Positions 1-8,602 are shown, numbered from the stretch's first letter. The stretch: 50,573 nt of DNA from an uncultured Leptotrichia sp. (GCA_937925095.1 CALEXX010000020.1:1-50573); one strand, 5' to 3'. Notes: a model not told the origin generated them from the letters alone. Program-made: numbers and translations.

Positions 1-214
1 AATCAGAAAAATCAAATTTCATCTTATTTTTAATAATCATTACCAAAAGAAATCTATATATAAAATAACTTATTCCGATAGCCAAAAAAATTATTCCAAC
101 TTTTTCTTTTCTATTAAATAAAATATCAATTCCTGCTAATAAATGTCCTAAAAACAATATTAGAGAAAATATATCCCACGTATTAATTTCAAATTTTGAA
201 TATTTTATTTTCAT
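1..214 (-). CDS. Small membrane protein, 3' end cut by the window edge
   Basis: An open frame starts at an ATG at 212-214 and stays open for about 71 codons to the left edge, so the C-terminus is missing. A strong ribosome binding site (GGAG, 9 bases before the ATG) supports the start. The protein begins MKIKYSKFEINTWD and holds two hydrophobic stretches, around residues 15-32 and 42-66, so it should be an inner-membrane protein. It starts 21 bases after the Fic gene stop and is probably in the same transcription unit. I do not recognise the family and infer no function. Confidence 0.6.
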   Translation of the reverse strand, partial: MKIKYSKFEINTWDIFSLILFLGHLLAGIDILFNRKEKVGIIFLAIGISYFIYRFLLVMIIKNKMKFDFSD

Positions 215-235
215 TCAATTTATCTCCATATTTTA

Positions 236-1237
236 TTATTTCTTCCTATATTTTCTCCCTTTCTTCTCTCCAAATGCCTCCAAAATCCCATTTTTCAAAA
301 GTTTATTCAAAAATCTTCTCGCCGTAGAATCCGAAACATTCAAAATTTTTTGGGCCTCACTATTATCAATATAATTATTTTTCTCAAAATACTCTTCCAT
401 TATTTTCAGTCTTTGTAACTCTTTATCAGTCATTTTATCAGTCAAAATATCAGTCATTTTTAAGTCTTTTTTTTGTAATTCTTCTAAAGTTTCTTTTATT
501 ATTTCAAGAATAAATGTAATAAATTGCGTTGATTTTCCAGCAGTATTTGATAAATTTATAGCTTCATAATACTTCTGCTGTTTTTTCTGAATCAAAGTTT
601 CAATTGGAAGCCAAGCAAAAAACTCTTTCCATTTTGACAGGATTAATGTATGCCAAAGTCGCCCTAACCTTCCATTTCCATCTTGAAACGGATGTATAAA
701 TTCAAATTCATAATGAAATACACAAGCTTTTATTAGTGGGTGAACTTTACTCTTTTTTAACCACAAAAAAAGTTGTTCTACTAATTCAGGAATATATTGA
801 GGTGGTGTTCCTGCATGAATCAGCTGATTTCCCTGATAAACTCCCGCTCCTTTTGTACGAAATCTACCACTTTCATTTATTAATTCAGCCGTCATTATTT
901 TATGTGCTTTAAGTAAATCTTTAATCGAATATGGATTTAATAAACTTAATTTTTCATAAATTTCATAAGCATTCTTGACTTCTTTTATATCCTTTGGCGG
1001 AGCTAAAATTTTTTTTCCATTAATCACATCTGTTACTTGTTCAAATGTTAGTGTGTTTTGCTCTATCGCAAGCGATGAATAAATTGTTTTTATTCTATTT
1101 TCTCTTCTCAAAACTGGATTTGAAGATAGTTTTTCTGAAACTATAATCATTCCTGTTAATTCAGTAATCTGAGCCACCAGCTCAATTATCTCATTTGTGA
1201 TTTCAAATGGTGGACTATAACCATATTCTTTTTCCAT
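236..1237 (-). CDS. Fic-domain protein (probable AMP transferase) with C-terminal helix-turn-helix
   Basis: The canonical Fic motif HPFQDGNGRLGR is present at about residues 182-193, with the catalytic His and the phosphate-binding GNGR loop intact. Known Fic enzymes move AMP or another phosphate-containing group from a nucleotide onto a protein hydroxyl. Upstream, SSLAIEQN (about residues 54-61) fits the place of the class II self-inhibitory helix; the usual Gly/Asn after Glu is Gln here, as in some relatives. The last 60 residues (KILNVSDSTARRFLNKLLKN) look like a winged helix-turn-helix, common in single-protein Fic regulators. I place the start at the ATG at 1235-1237, because AAAGGA lies 10 bases upstream and overlaps the end of the ATPase gene. 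An earlier in-frame ATG at 1285 would overlap that gene by 41 bases and has a poorer site. The target protein is unknown. Confidence 0.88.
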   Translation of the reverse strand: MEKEYGYSPPFEITNEIIELVAQITELTGMIIVSEKLSSNPVLRRENRIKTIYSSLAIEQNTLTFEQVTDVINGKKILAPPKDIKEVKNAYEIYEKLSLLNPYSIKDLLKAHKIMTAELINESGRFRTKGAGVYQGNQLIHAGTPPQYIPELVEQLFLWLKKSKVHPLIKACVFHYEFEFIHPFQDGNGRLGRLWHTLILSKWKEFFAWLPIETLIQKKQQKYYEAINLSNTAGKSTQFITFILEIIKETLEELQKKDLKMTDILTDKMTDKELQRLKIMEEYFEKNNYIDNSEAQKILNVSDSTARRFLNKLLKNGILEAFGEKKGRKYRKK

Positions 1238-1244
1238 ATTAAAA

Positions 1245-2570
1245 TTATCCTTTATCATTTCTTTCTTTTTCCACAATATTTCCAATTTCCTCTGCCATAT
1301 ACAATGGTAAATTTAACAACCATTCTTCTTTTTTATAATCATTCATTGATATTCTTACTGATATTTCAGGATTATATTTTTCTTTATACACTTTCAAACT
1401 TTTGGCTTTTAAATTTACTTCAGCTTTTACTTCGACAGGGATTACACTTTCTCCATTATCTAATAAAAAATCAATTTCACATGAACCACGGTCATTTGTG
1501 TAATAATATGTATTCAAATTTTCAATTGTAACAAGTTGCTGCAGCACATATTGTTCTGTTAATGCTCCTTTAAATTCAACAAATAGTTTATTTCCTTCAA
1601 TAAGCGTACTCTGATTCAATCCTGTCATGCAGGTAAGAAGTCCTGTATCAAGTAAAAATAATTTAAAAGCCTTTAAATCCTCGTATACTTTTAATGGAAG
1701 TTTAGGATTATTAACCCTGTTCACTTTATAAATAAGACCACAATCAATAAGCCACATTAATGCCATTTCATATTCTTTTGCCCTCGCACCTTCTCTAACC
1801 AGACCATAGATAAACTTTTTATTTTCTTTTGCAAGTTGTGATGGAATACTATTCCATAACATTCTCAATCTAGGCACAATTTCATTTGGAGCATGTTTTG
1901 AAAAATCCTGTTCATAGGCTAAAAGTATACGCTTTTGAATTTCCCTAACTTCATTAAAATCTTTATTTTCCGAAAAATGAAGTACGCATTCAGGCATTCC
2001 ACCTACAAAATAATAATATTTAAGCATATCTATAAATTTTTGCTTAAATACTTTTATCATCTGATAATCATTATTTTCAACAAGTTTTAAAAATTTTTCA
2101 TCCCCTGTGGCAAGTAAAAATTCCTTAAAAGATAAAGGATACAACTTTAAAAAATCAATTTTCCCAACTGGAAATGATGTTCCCTCATGCAGTGCAACTC
2201 CTAACAACGAACCTGCACAAATAATATGATACTGCTGTGCATTTTCGTAAAAATATTTAAGGCTGGAAATTGCTCTTGGAACTTCCTGAACTTCATCAAA
2301 AATAATCAAAGTTTCTTCGGGCACTATTTTTATTCCACTATAAAGCTCAATCCCCATAATTAGTCGCTCTACATATAAATCCACTTCAAACAATTCTTTC
2401 ATATTAGAATTAGAATCAAAATTTATATAAACTGTATTTTTATAAGCCTTCTCTCCAAATTCCTTCATAAGCCAAGTTTTTCCTACTTGTCTTGCCCCTT
2501 GTATAACCAAAGGTTTCCTATCTTTTTTATTTTTCCATTCATAAAGATTTTCAATAGCAATTCTATACAT
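1245..2570 (-). CDS. AAA-family ATPase with DUF4143 C-terminal domain
   Basis: This 441-residue protein matches the common prokaryotic ATPase family of COG1373 type in length and layout. Walker A GARQVGKT lies near residues 25-32 and Walker B LIIFDEVQE near 88-96. The C-terminal half corresponds to DUF4143, ending in a nuclease-like fold core with EIDFLLDNG and PVEVKAE (about residues 365-385), resembling a PD-(D/E)XK active site. The cellular role of the family is not established. RBS AGAGGTG precedes the ATG. The stop lies 7 bases before the preferred Fic start, and that gene's RBS is inside the last codons here, so the two are probably translationally coupled. Confidence 0.88.
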   Translation of the reverse strand: MYRIAIENLYEWKNKKDRKPLVIQGARQVGKTWLMKEFGEKAYKNTVYINFDSNSNMKELFEVDLYVERLIMGIELYSGIKIVPEETLIIFDEVQEVPRAISSLKYFYENAQQYHIICAGSLLGVALHEGTSFPVGKIDFLKLYPLSFKEFLLATGDEKFLKLVENNDYQMIKVFKQKFIDMLKYYYFVGGMPECVLHFSENKDFNEVREIQKRILLAYEQDFSKHAPNEIVPRLRMLWNSIPSQLAKENKKFIYGLVREGARAKEYEMALMWLIDCGLIYKVNRVNNPKLPLKVYEDLKAFKLFLLDTGLLTCMTGLNQSTLIEGNKLFVEFKGALTEQYVLQQLVTIENLNTYYYTNDRGSCEIDFLLDNGESVIPVEVKAEVNLKAKSLKVYKEKYNPEISVRISMNDYKKEEWLLNLPLYMAEEIGNIVEKERNDKG

Positions 2571-2601
2571 AAAACACCTCTTTTTATAACTTTATGTATG
2601 A

Positions 2602-2630
2602 AATATAGCATATCTCAACAAAAATTACAA
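2602..2630 (-). promoter_or_regulatory. Promoter of the ATPase-Fic unit
   Basis: On the minus strand, TTGTAA (2625-2630) and TATATT (2602-2607) are separated by 17 bases. The -35 box lies inside one copy of a 15-base direct repeat. This is a motif reading only. Confidence 0.5.
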
Positions 2631-2699
2631 CGAAAAAATGTTTTTATTGCACACTTTTTGCAACAAAAAAATGCAAATGTATTACAAAAATTACAACGA
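2619..2699. repeat. Two identical 15-base direct repeats upstream of the ATPase gene
   Basis: CAAAAATTACAACGA occurs at 2619-2633 and again at 2685-2699, exactly. The proximal copy covers the predicted -35 box. Between them, TTGCA/TGCAA half-sites recur (about 2647-2675). The rest of the 350-base gap between 2571 and 2923 holds no convincing gene; it is AT-rich and its short plus-strand frames look random. Confidence 0.6.
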
Positions 2700-2923
2700 T
2701 ACTTCATTATTTTTAAATTTGCTAAAAGCCATACAAACCCTTTTTTTTTCATTAAATAGAAGCTTTAACAACTCTATTATAATAGAAAATATTTCTTACT
2801 TGAAAATTTTGTTTCCCCATAACTTATTTTTAAACCTTACCTGTATTGTCATTATTCTAAATTCCATTTTTTATTTCCTATCCTTTTTATTTTAATCTGT
2901 ATAAGCAATTAGTTCCCTATTGA

Positions 2924-3670
2924 TTAAAACCATTTCCATTCATCTTTAGTCAAATATTCATAACTTCGATTTTTATCTTTTCCATCTCCATTTGGAAGCA
3001 CTTCAAATGTATTATAATCTACATCTTCTAAAATTTTTCCCTCAAAATAAATATTTTTATTATCTTTTATAAACCAGTTATTCAAAACTTCTACTTTATC
3101 TTTATTAATTCTTTTTACTTCATAAATAAAATAGGATGAATCAAAACAGTTTAACATTTTATTTTTTATATAGTATACATTGTATTTATCTTTTCCATAC
3201 AATGTACCGTATATTATTCCATTTGGCAAAAATTCAAATGTTTCAGGATCTTTAATTTTTCCAGATAATGAAGAATCTATTGCTTCACTTCCTCTATAAA
3301 TATGATTTTTATCTTTCGCATAATCTTCATTTAAAACTTTAAAACTCGTAATATCAGCATTTTCTATTTTTTTATCCCGATAATAAATTTTATTCTCATT
3401 TTTCCAATAATTCTGCCCTAATTTTTCAAAATTTTTAATTTTTACATCTTTTATTTTTTTACCCATGTAATAAACATTTTTATCATCTTTTAAAAGAGAA
3501 AATCCTATCAACTCAGCAGTTTTCGGATTTGCTCCTTCCAAAATTTCATTTCCATAATAAACATTTCCTTTGTATATTGAATAATTACTTCCTAAAATTT
3601 GAATAACATCTCCAAAACCCACATTTGCCAAAATTAATAATAATACTATTTTTAAAAAAATTTTTTTCAC
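2924..3670 (-). CDS. Secreted DKNYY-repeat protein
   Basis: A signal peptide (residues 1-20, MKKIFLKIVLLLILANVGFG) leads into a chain of about six degenerate repeats of the DKNYY type. Examples are KDDKNVYYMGKKI near 61-73, NENKIYYRDKKI near 91-102, KDKNHIYRG near 119-127 and DNKNIYFEGKIL near 203-214. DKNYY proteins are widespread exported proteins of unknown function; the repeats probably form a beta-rich fold. The start is a GTG at 3668-3670, supported by AAAGGA 6 bases upstream and by the signal peptide beginning there. No enzyme motif was seen. It sits alone between the ATPase unit and the glycosylase gene. Confidence 0.8.
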   Translation of the reverse strand: MKKIFLKIVLLLILANVGFGDVIQILGSNYSIYKGNVYYGNEILEGANPKTAELIGFSLLKDDKNVYYMGKKIKDVKIKNFEKLGQNYWKNENKIYYRDKKIENADITSFKVLNEDYAKDKNHIYRGSEAIDSSLSGKIKDPETFEFLPNGIIYGTLYGKDKYNVYYIKNKMLNCFDSSYFIYEVKRINKDKVEVLNNWFIKDNKNIYFEGKILEDVDYNTFEVLPNGDGKDKNRSYEYLTKDEWKWF

Positions 3671-3701
3671 AAATTATCCTTTCTATTAATCCAAAAATTC
3701 C

Positions 3702-4415
3702 TTACTTCCATGTGTCTTCCTTCATTTCCACCTTCTTCATTCCAGAAACAAATTTATTTCCTTTCACAAAAAATCTTAATTTCTTTTCTGTCCAAATCCC
3801 TTTATTTGGAATTCCTATCCTTGCAGAAGTCTCTATTTTCCTAGGAATTTTAGAATTTTCAAAGTCAAGATATAAATATTTTTCATTTATTTTAGAAATA
3901 TCATACTTTATTCCAAAATTTTTATTTTTTAATTTTTCTACCAATTCTTCAATTTCAAACATATTCTTTTCAATAATCTGAATTTCTGTCTTATTAAATC
4001 TGTCATCGATTCCAAATGCCTTTGTTAATTTTCCTGGACCATTACTCACCAGAATTCCACTTTTCCCACGATTTTCTTCCATTACATTGACATTTAGAAT
4101 AGGCTCTACTGCCCGAATTAATACTGCTTGCGGGTCACCTTCCTCACATGAGACAATATTCAGCATTTTATGAGTATGCATCGTATAAATATAGACTGTT
4201 CCTGCCTTCTCAAACAATGCTTCAACTTTTGGCGTCTTCTTATTTCCATATCCATGACAGGCCTTATCAAATTCCCCTAAATATGCCTCTGTTTCAACAA
4301 TATAACCCGCAAATATTTCATTTTTATTTTTTAAAATCAGAATCTTTCCAAGCAGTTCTTTTGCCATTGTAACAGTATCTTGCTGATAAAATTTTTCTTT
4401 TACTTCTAAAGTCAT
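3702..4415 (-). CDS. DNA-3-methyladenine glycosylase, AAG/MPG family
   Basis: The 237-residue protein matches the alkyladenine glycosylase family, which removes 3-methyladenine and other alkylated purines to start base excision repair. VETEAYLG (residues 40-47) carries the catalytic Glu41. AGTVYIYTMHTHKMLN (71-86) corresponds to the family segment with the base-flipping Tyr region, and GPGKLTKAFGID (127-138) is the conserved binding loop. Length is slightly above the usual ~200, mainly from a Lys-rich C-terminal end. It lies 21 bases after the SH3-domain gene, so co-transcription is likely, although no functional link is obvious. Confidence 0.92.
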   Translation of the reverse strand: MTLEVKEKFYQQDTVTMAKELLGKILILKNKNEIFAGYIVETEAYLGEFDKACHGYGNKKTPKVEALFEKAGTVYIYTMHTHKMLNIVSCEEGDPQAVLIRAVEPILNVNVMEENRGKSGILVSNGPGKLTKAFGIDDRFNKTEIQIIEKNMFEIEELVEKLKNKNFGIKYDISKINEKYLYLDFENSKIPRKIETSARIGIPNKGIWTEKKLRFFVKGNKFVSGMKKVEMKEDTWK

Positions 4416-4436
4416 CTCTTTTGCTTCCCTTATATT

Positions 4437-5258
4437 TTACTCAACATATTTTTTTAACTGACTTTTATGAATAAATCCTCTATATTCTTTAACTCTCCAT
4501 TCTTTCTCATCTTCAGAAGGATAATTAGCATAGTGAATATAATACCAGTCGCCAGATTTCGTAATATATTTTACAACAGTTCCATTAGTTAATTTTAAAA
4601 CGATTTTTGAATCTTTTGTCGGCTTTTCACGTAAATTTGAATATCCGTCCTTTGAACTTACTTCATATTTTTTCAAATTAAATTCTTCATCCGAATCTAT
4701 AAAATCTTCTTCCGAATCTTCTGATTTTTTTGTTTTAATTTCTGTTATTTTTGATTTTGCTCCACTAACTCTCTTTAATTCCGTGGCATAAGCATAAACC
4801 GTAGTAAAATCACATTCTGTATATGGTACCACTTTTTTTATCTTTACTGTTGCAGGAACTTCAAAATTTCCTCTACGGATTTTCTGCATTTTTTTGTATT
4901 CTTCCGGAAAATTTTTCTTTAATATTTCAGTTACAGTTTTCTCTGTCCTAATATCTTCATTTTCATAATCCATTTTAATATCCGGATTATAATAATCAAA
5001 ATTTCTAAGCCTCAATACTAACGCTTTTCCATTTACAATATCTTTATTTTCAGGATAAAACAGAAGCTCACCGTATCCCGTTGCAAAACAAGGAACATCT
5101 CTATCATCTTTATCCCAATTCATTTTAAGAAGCCCTTTTAAATTTAAAATTACCCCTTCATCAGTCAGCAGAACTTCATCAGCTTTCACATTCTGACTAA
5201 ATCCGATCATAGACATTAACAATAAAAATCCAAAAAATAAATAATTTTTAATTTTCAT
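4437..5258 (-). CDS. Secreted protein with C-terminal bacterial SH3 domain
   Basis: Residues 1-27 form a signal peptide ending near QNVKADE. The first 170 residues of the mature protein match no family I know. A charged linker rich in Ser, Glu and Asp (about 178-194) joins it to a bacterial SH3 (SH3b) domain at about 205-269, recognisable from YSNLREKPTKDSKIVLKL, GDWYYIHY and GFIHKSQL. SH3b domains often bind peptidoglycan or periplasmic peptides, so a periplasmic, wall-associated role is inferred. The RBS is GGAGGGG, 9 bases before the ATG. It appears to be first in a two-gene unit with the DNA glycosylase. Confidence 0.8.
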   Translation of the reverse strand: MKIKNYLFFGFLLLMSMIGFSQNVKADEVLLTDEGVILNLKGLLKMNWDKDDRDVPCFATGYGELLFYPENKDIVNGKALVLRLRNFDYYNPDIKMDYENEDIRTEKTVTEILKKNFPEEYKKMQKIRRGNFEVPATVKIKKVVPYTECDFTTVYAYATELKRVSGAKSKITEIKTKKSEDSEEDFIDSDEEFNLKKYEVSSKDGYSNLREKPTKDSKIVLKLTNGTVVKYITKSGDWYYIHYANYPSEDEKEWRVKEYRGFIHKSQLKKYVE

Positions 5259-5291
5259 TTTATTTTACCCCTCCAGCTATTAGCCAAATAT

Positions 5292-5957
5292 TTAATATCC
5301 TGTCTTTTCACTTTCCAAACCTGTTACAATTGCAATTCCTGAACTTGTCCCAAGTCTTGTTGCTCCTAATTCAATATATTTTTTTGCAGTTTCAAGGTCT
5401 TTCACTCCACCACTTGCCTTAACTTCTGCTTTATCCCTAACTACTGATTTCATAAGTTGCACATCTTCAAATGTTGCTCCTCCTGTTCCAAATCCTGTGG
5501 AAGTTTTTACAAAATCAGCCTTTGCATTTAATGACAGCTCACATGCCTTTTTCTTTTCGTCATCAGTAAGGTAACAAGTTTCTATTATTACTTTTAATAC
5601 GTTATTTCCAATAGTTTCCTTGATTTCCCTGATTTCATTTTCCACATATTCATATTCTCCATCTTTTAATGCTCCAATATTTATAACCATATCTATTTCT
5701 GAAGCTCCGTCTTCTATTGCCCTTTTTGCTTCAAATACTTTTGCATCTTTAGACATTGCTCCCAAAGGAAATCCCACAACTGCAGCCACCTTCACATCAG
5801 AATTTTTTACCTGCTCATAAGCATATCTGACATTTGCACCATTTACACATACAGAAAAGAAATTATATTTTTTTGCCTCCTCACATAATTTCTTAATATC
5901 TTCCTTTCTAGCAGTTGCCTTTAAAATTGTGTGATCGATAAACTTGCTTATTTCCAT
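5292..5957 (-). CDS. deoC: Deoxyribose-phosphate aldolase
   Basis: DeoC cleaves 2-deoxyribose-5-phosphate to glyceraldehyde-3-phosphate and acetaldehyde, the last step of deoxynucleoside breakdown. The Schiff-base lysine is in FVKTSTGFGTGGAT (Lys151), the proton-relay residues are Asp89 (EIDMVINIG) and Lys180 (EVKASGGV), and DHTILKATA near the N-terminus is typical. I choose the ATG at 5955-5957 because AAGGGA then lies 9 bases away; it would touch the earlier ATG at 5966. The gene has its own promoter and is separated from the phosphorylase and transporter genes only by corA. Confidence 0.95.
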   Translation of the reverse strand: MEISKFIDHTILKATARKEDIKKLCEEAKKYNFFSVCVNGANVRYAYEQVKNSDVKVAAVVGFPLGAMSKDAKVFEAKRAIEDGASEIDMVINIGALKDGEYEYVENEIREIKETIGNNVLKVIIETCYLTDDEKKKACELSLNAKADFVKTSTGFGTGGATFEDVQLMKSVVRDKAEVKASGGVKDLETAKKYIELGATRLGTSSGIAIVTGLESEKTGY

Positions 5958-6007
5958 TATTATCATTCCCTTCTTTGATTTGTTATTTGTTGTTTTTATT
6001 TTATTAT

Positions 6008-6036
6008 ATTATATCGGCTTTTTATTCTTTTATCAA
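6008..6036 (-). promoter_or_regulatory. Promoter of deoC
   Basis: TTGATA (6031-6036), a 17-base spacer and TATAAT (6008-6013) lie about 50 bases before the deoC start. This gives deoC transcription independent of corA. Confidence 0.6.
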
Positions 6037-6183
6037 CTTTATTTTATTCAATAAAAATAACTTGAAAATTATTCTTATATGCTGTTATTCTATTAAAACT
6101 TTTATAACATCTTATTGTCTTTTTTCAATTATCTTATCCATTGTAACTTTTTTATATCATACTTGATAAAGAGGAAAATTTAA

Positions 6184-6221
6184 AAGGATTAGTTTCTATT
6201 TTATCCAGAAAACTAATCCTT
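6184..6221 (-). terminator. Intrinsic terminator after corA
   Basis: A perfect 12-base stem AAGGATTAGTTT/AAACTAATCCTT with a 14-base loop begins 14 bases after the corA stop. On the minus strand it is followed by TTAAATTTT. Confidence 0.7.
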
Positions 6222-6234
6222 CCAAATGTATATT

Positions 6235-7140
6235 TTACAAAAATTTCTTTTTCATATATCTCCACAAAGCAAACATTGACGCCACCATTATGAAAAAAAT
6301 TATTACTAATGCCCAAAATCCTGAACCTTGAAATGGTAATTTTACATTCATTCCATAAAATCCAAAAAGCATATTTGGAATTGTAATCAATATTGTTGCC
6401 GCAGCCATGATTTTCATTGTAATATTCATATTATTTCCAATATAGGAAGAATATGTTTCCCTTGTTGTTTTACAGATTTCACAGTATGAAGACGATAAAT
6501 CAAGTGTAAAATTTATTTCTTGTAAAATTCTTGTCATATATTCTTCATATTGTTCAAATTGTTCATCATCTTTCAAATTCTCAAGGACATAATTCAAGTT
6601 TCTCATTGCAATATTGTAAACATAAAAACCTTGCTCCACTTCTGATAATGAAATCAATTTTTCATTACTTTGCTGTTCCCTTAAAACTGTTTCAATATTG
6701 TCGTGCTCCCCAATTAAAACTCGTACATATTTATACAAACTTTGAGAAATTTTATGAAGCATATTTAGAAAAAACCGATTTTCCTCAAGGATATCATCTC
6801 TCAATTCAGCATACTCTTCAACAAAATCGTAAAAATCTTCATAATAATCATCATCCAAAATAACAACCTTATCTTCTTTTATACAAATTACAATTGGATT
6901 AATTTCATAAGATGTAAACTCTTTATCTCTCATAGATTTCTTCACAGTTGGATAATACAATTTATAAATTTCCCAGTCTGATTTTGAAATTCTTGGTGTA
7001 AAAGTTTCCTCATCTATAACATTTTTTATCTTATCTTCATCCATTTCCAATCTTTCGGATACAATTCTATAATCTTCATCTTTTAAATTATATACATATG
7101 AAATTATTTTTCCACTTTTTGTATCTATTCTTTTTATCAT
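6235..7140 (-). CDS. corA: CorA-family divalent metal (magnesium) transporter
   Basis: The 301-residue protein has the CorA layout: a long acidic cytoplasmic region, a helix bundle, and two C-terminal membrane helices. The family's YGMN selectivity signature is present (FGFYGMNVKLPF, GMN at 263-265), and a basic tail KKKFL follows the last helix. CorA forms inner-membrane pentamers that pass Mg2+ and sometimes Co2+ or Ni2+. The RBS GGAGG is strong. The gene has its own promoter and terminator, so it looks like an independent unit lying between two deoxynucleoside catabolic genes. Confidence 0.9.
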   Translation of the reverse strand: MIKRIDTKSGKIISYVYNLKDEDYRIVSERLEMDEDKIKNVIDEETFTPRISKSDWEIYKLYYPTVKKSMRDKEFTSYEINPIVICIKEDKVVILDDDYYEDFYDFVEEYAELRDDILEENRFFLNMLHKISQSLYKYVRVLIGEHDNIETVLREQQSNEKLISLSEVEQGFYVYNIAMRNLNYVLENLKDDEQFEQYEEYMTRILQEINFTLDLSSSYCEICKTTRETYSSYIGNNMNITMKIMAAATILITIPNMLFGFYGMNVKLPFQGSGFWALVIIFFIMVASMFALWRYMKKKFL

Positions 7141-7183
7141 AACAACCCTCCTCGATTATGTATAATTTTTCATTTTACAGTAA

Positions 7184-7214
7184 ATTATATCAAAAAATAA
7201 AGGGGGGTTGTCAA
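7184..7214 (-). promoter_or_regulatory. Promoter of corA
   Basis: A consensus TTGACA (7209-7214) is followed by TATAAT (7184-7189). The 19-base spacer is longer than ideal. A run of Cs immediately follows the -35 box. Confidence 0.55.
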
Positions 7215-7242
7215 GTATTTTACAATTTTTTATAAACTCCTA

Positions 7243-8547
7243 TTATTCTATTATTTCTAGTATTGCCTTCTGTTTTTCCACTTTTTCTTCCTGAATTACA
7301 TATGCGTCTAAAAGCATATTTTTAGAATCTTCAACATTTTTGCTGTCATTATAATAGATTTCAGCTATTTTTTCATTTTTATTGACCTTATCTCCAACTT
7401 TTTTCAGTATTTTTATTCCTACAGCATGGTCTATCAAGTCTTCCTTAGTTGCTCTTCCAGCTCCTATTATCATTGCGGCTTTTCCTATTTCTTCAGCTTT
7501 TATTTTTGAAACATACCCTTCTTTTGCAGAAAGTACTTCCATAACTTCTTTTGGCTGAGGAAGAAGGCTGTAATCATTTACCAGATTGCCATTTCCTCCG
7601 CTTTCTGTTATAAACTGAGATAATTTTTCAAGAGCACTTCCATTGTTTATTACTTCATCTATTTTTTTCTTTCCTTCTGATAAATCTTTTATTTCACCTT
7701 TTGCCTTCAATGATAATAAAGCAATAGTATAAACTACTTCATTAAGGTCTTCAGGACCATTTCCCTTTAATGTTTCTATGGCTTCCACTATTTCATTTGC
7801 ATTTCCTATGGCATATCCTAAAGGTTCATCCATATTACTTAAAACTGCTTTTACCTGTCTTCCTGCTCCTTTTCCTATTTCAATCATTCTTTTTGCCAGC
7901 TCTTTAGCCTGATTAATATCCTTCATGAAAGCTCCGTCTCCCACTTTTACATCAAGTATTATAATATCAGACTGTATAGCCAGTTTCTTACTCATAATAC
8001 TGCTTGCAATAAGTGGAATACTCGGTACTGTTCCTGTAACATCCCTTAAGGAATAAAGTTTTTTATCAAGGGGAACTATCTTATCACTGTATCCCATAAG
8101 TCCTATCCCAGTTTTATTTGCTATGGAAACAACCTCTTCCCTTGTATTCGAAAATTTAAATCCTTCTATTGATTCAAATTTATCTATTGTTCCTCCTGTA
8201 TGTCCCAATCCTTTTCCAGAAAGTTTTGTAGTTCCCATTCCAAGCGCTGACAATATTGGAGCCAGTACAACGGTTACCTTATCTCCAACTCCTCCTGTAC
8301 TGTGCTTATCTACAAGAAACTTATCAACATCATCAAATTTTACAATATCTCCCGAATCTCTCATTATCATCGTAAATTCCAGCAATTCACTAGGTGTCAT
8401 ATCATTAAAGTAAGTTGCCATAAGAAATGCTGACATTTGATAATCAGGTACATTTCCCTTTAGATATTCATTTAACAAAAATGAGATTTCTTCTTTTGAA
8501 AGTTCTTCTTTATTTCTTTTCTTTTCTATCAAATCTACTGCTCTCAT
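7243..8547 (-). CDS. deoA: Pyrimidine-nucleoside (thymidine) phosphorylase
   Basis: This enzyme splits thymidine, deoxyuridine or uridine with phosphate to give the base and (deoxy)ribose-1-phosphate. The 434-residue length is typical. KHSTGGVGDK (81-90) is the phosphate/nucleoside-binding loop, and LSGKGLGHTGGTIDKFES (about 114-131) matches the family signature. Whether it is thymidine-specific (DeoA) or a broader Pdp cannot be told by eye. It lies just downstream of the BMP lipoprotein gene, behind a hairpin, in the same direction as the nucleoside transporter genes. The RBS AGGAGA precedes the ATG. Confidence 0.93.
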   Translation of the reverse strand: MRAVDLIEKKRNKEELSKEEISFLLNEYLKGNVPDYQMSAFLMATYFNDMTPSELLEFTMIMRDSGDIVKFDDVDKFLVDKHSTGGVGDKVTVVLAPILSALGMGTTKLSGKGLGHTGGTIDKFESIEGFKFSNTREEVVSIANKTGIGLMGYSDKIVPLDKKLYSLRDVTGTVPSIPLIASSIMSKKLAIQSDIIILDVKVGDGAFMKDINQAKELAKRMIEIGKGAGRQVKAVLSNMDEPLGYAIGNANEIVEAIETLKGNGPEDLNEVVYTIALLSLKAKGEIKDLSEGKKKIDEVINNGSALEKLSQFITESGGNGNLVNDYSLLPQPKEVMEVLSAKEGYVSKIKAEEIGKAAMIIGAGRATKEDLIDHAVGIKILKKVGDKVNKNEKIAEIYYNDSKNVEDSKNMLLDAYVIQEEKVEKQKAILEIIE

Positions 8548-8578
8548 TATACTCTCCTAATTTTTTTATTTAATCAAG

Positions 8579-8602
8579 AAAAGCAGGAAAAATCCTGCTT
8601 TT
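8579..8602 (-). terminator. Hairpin between the BMP lipoprotein gene and deoA
   Basis: AAAAGCAGGA/TCCTGCTTTT forms a perfect 10-base stem with a 4-base loop. On the minus strand the T-run is interrupted (TTTTCTTGATT), so it may act as a partial terminator, cutting but not abolishing deoA transcription from the upstream promoter. Confidence 0.7.

Noticed and set aside
2638..2895. Open frame of about 85 codons on the plus strand in the gap after the ATPase gene
   Set aside because: Phe/Leu/Ile/Asn composition expected from random AT-rich DNA, no RBS, no family resemblance, and it covers the direct-repeat region.
6037..6183. Possible small RNA or riboswitch between deoC and corA
   Set aside because: Apart from the deoC promoter and corA terminator, no conserved-looking structure was found.
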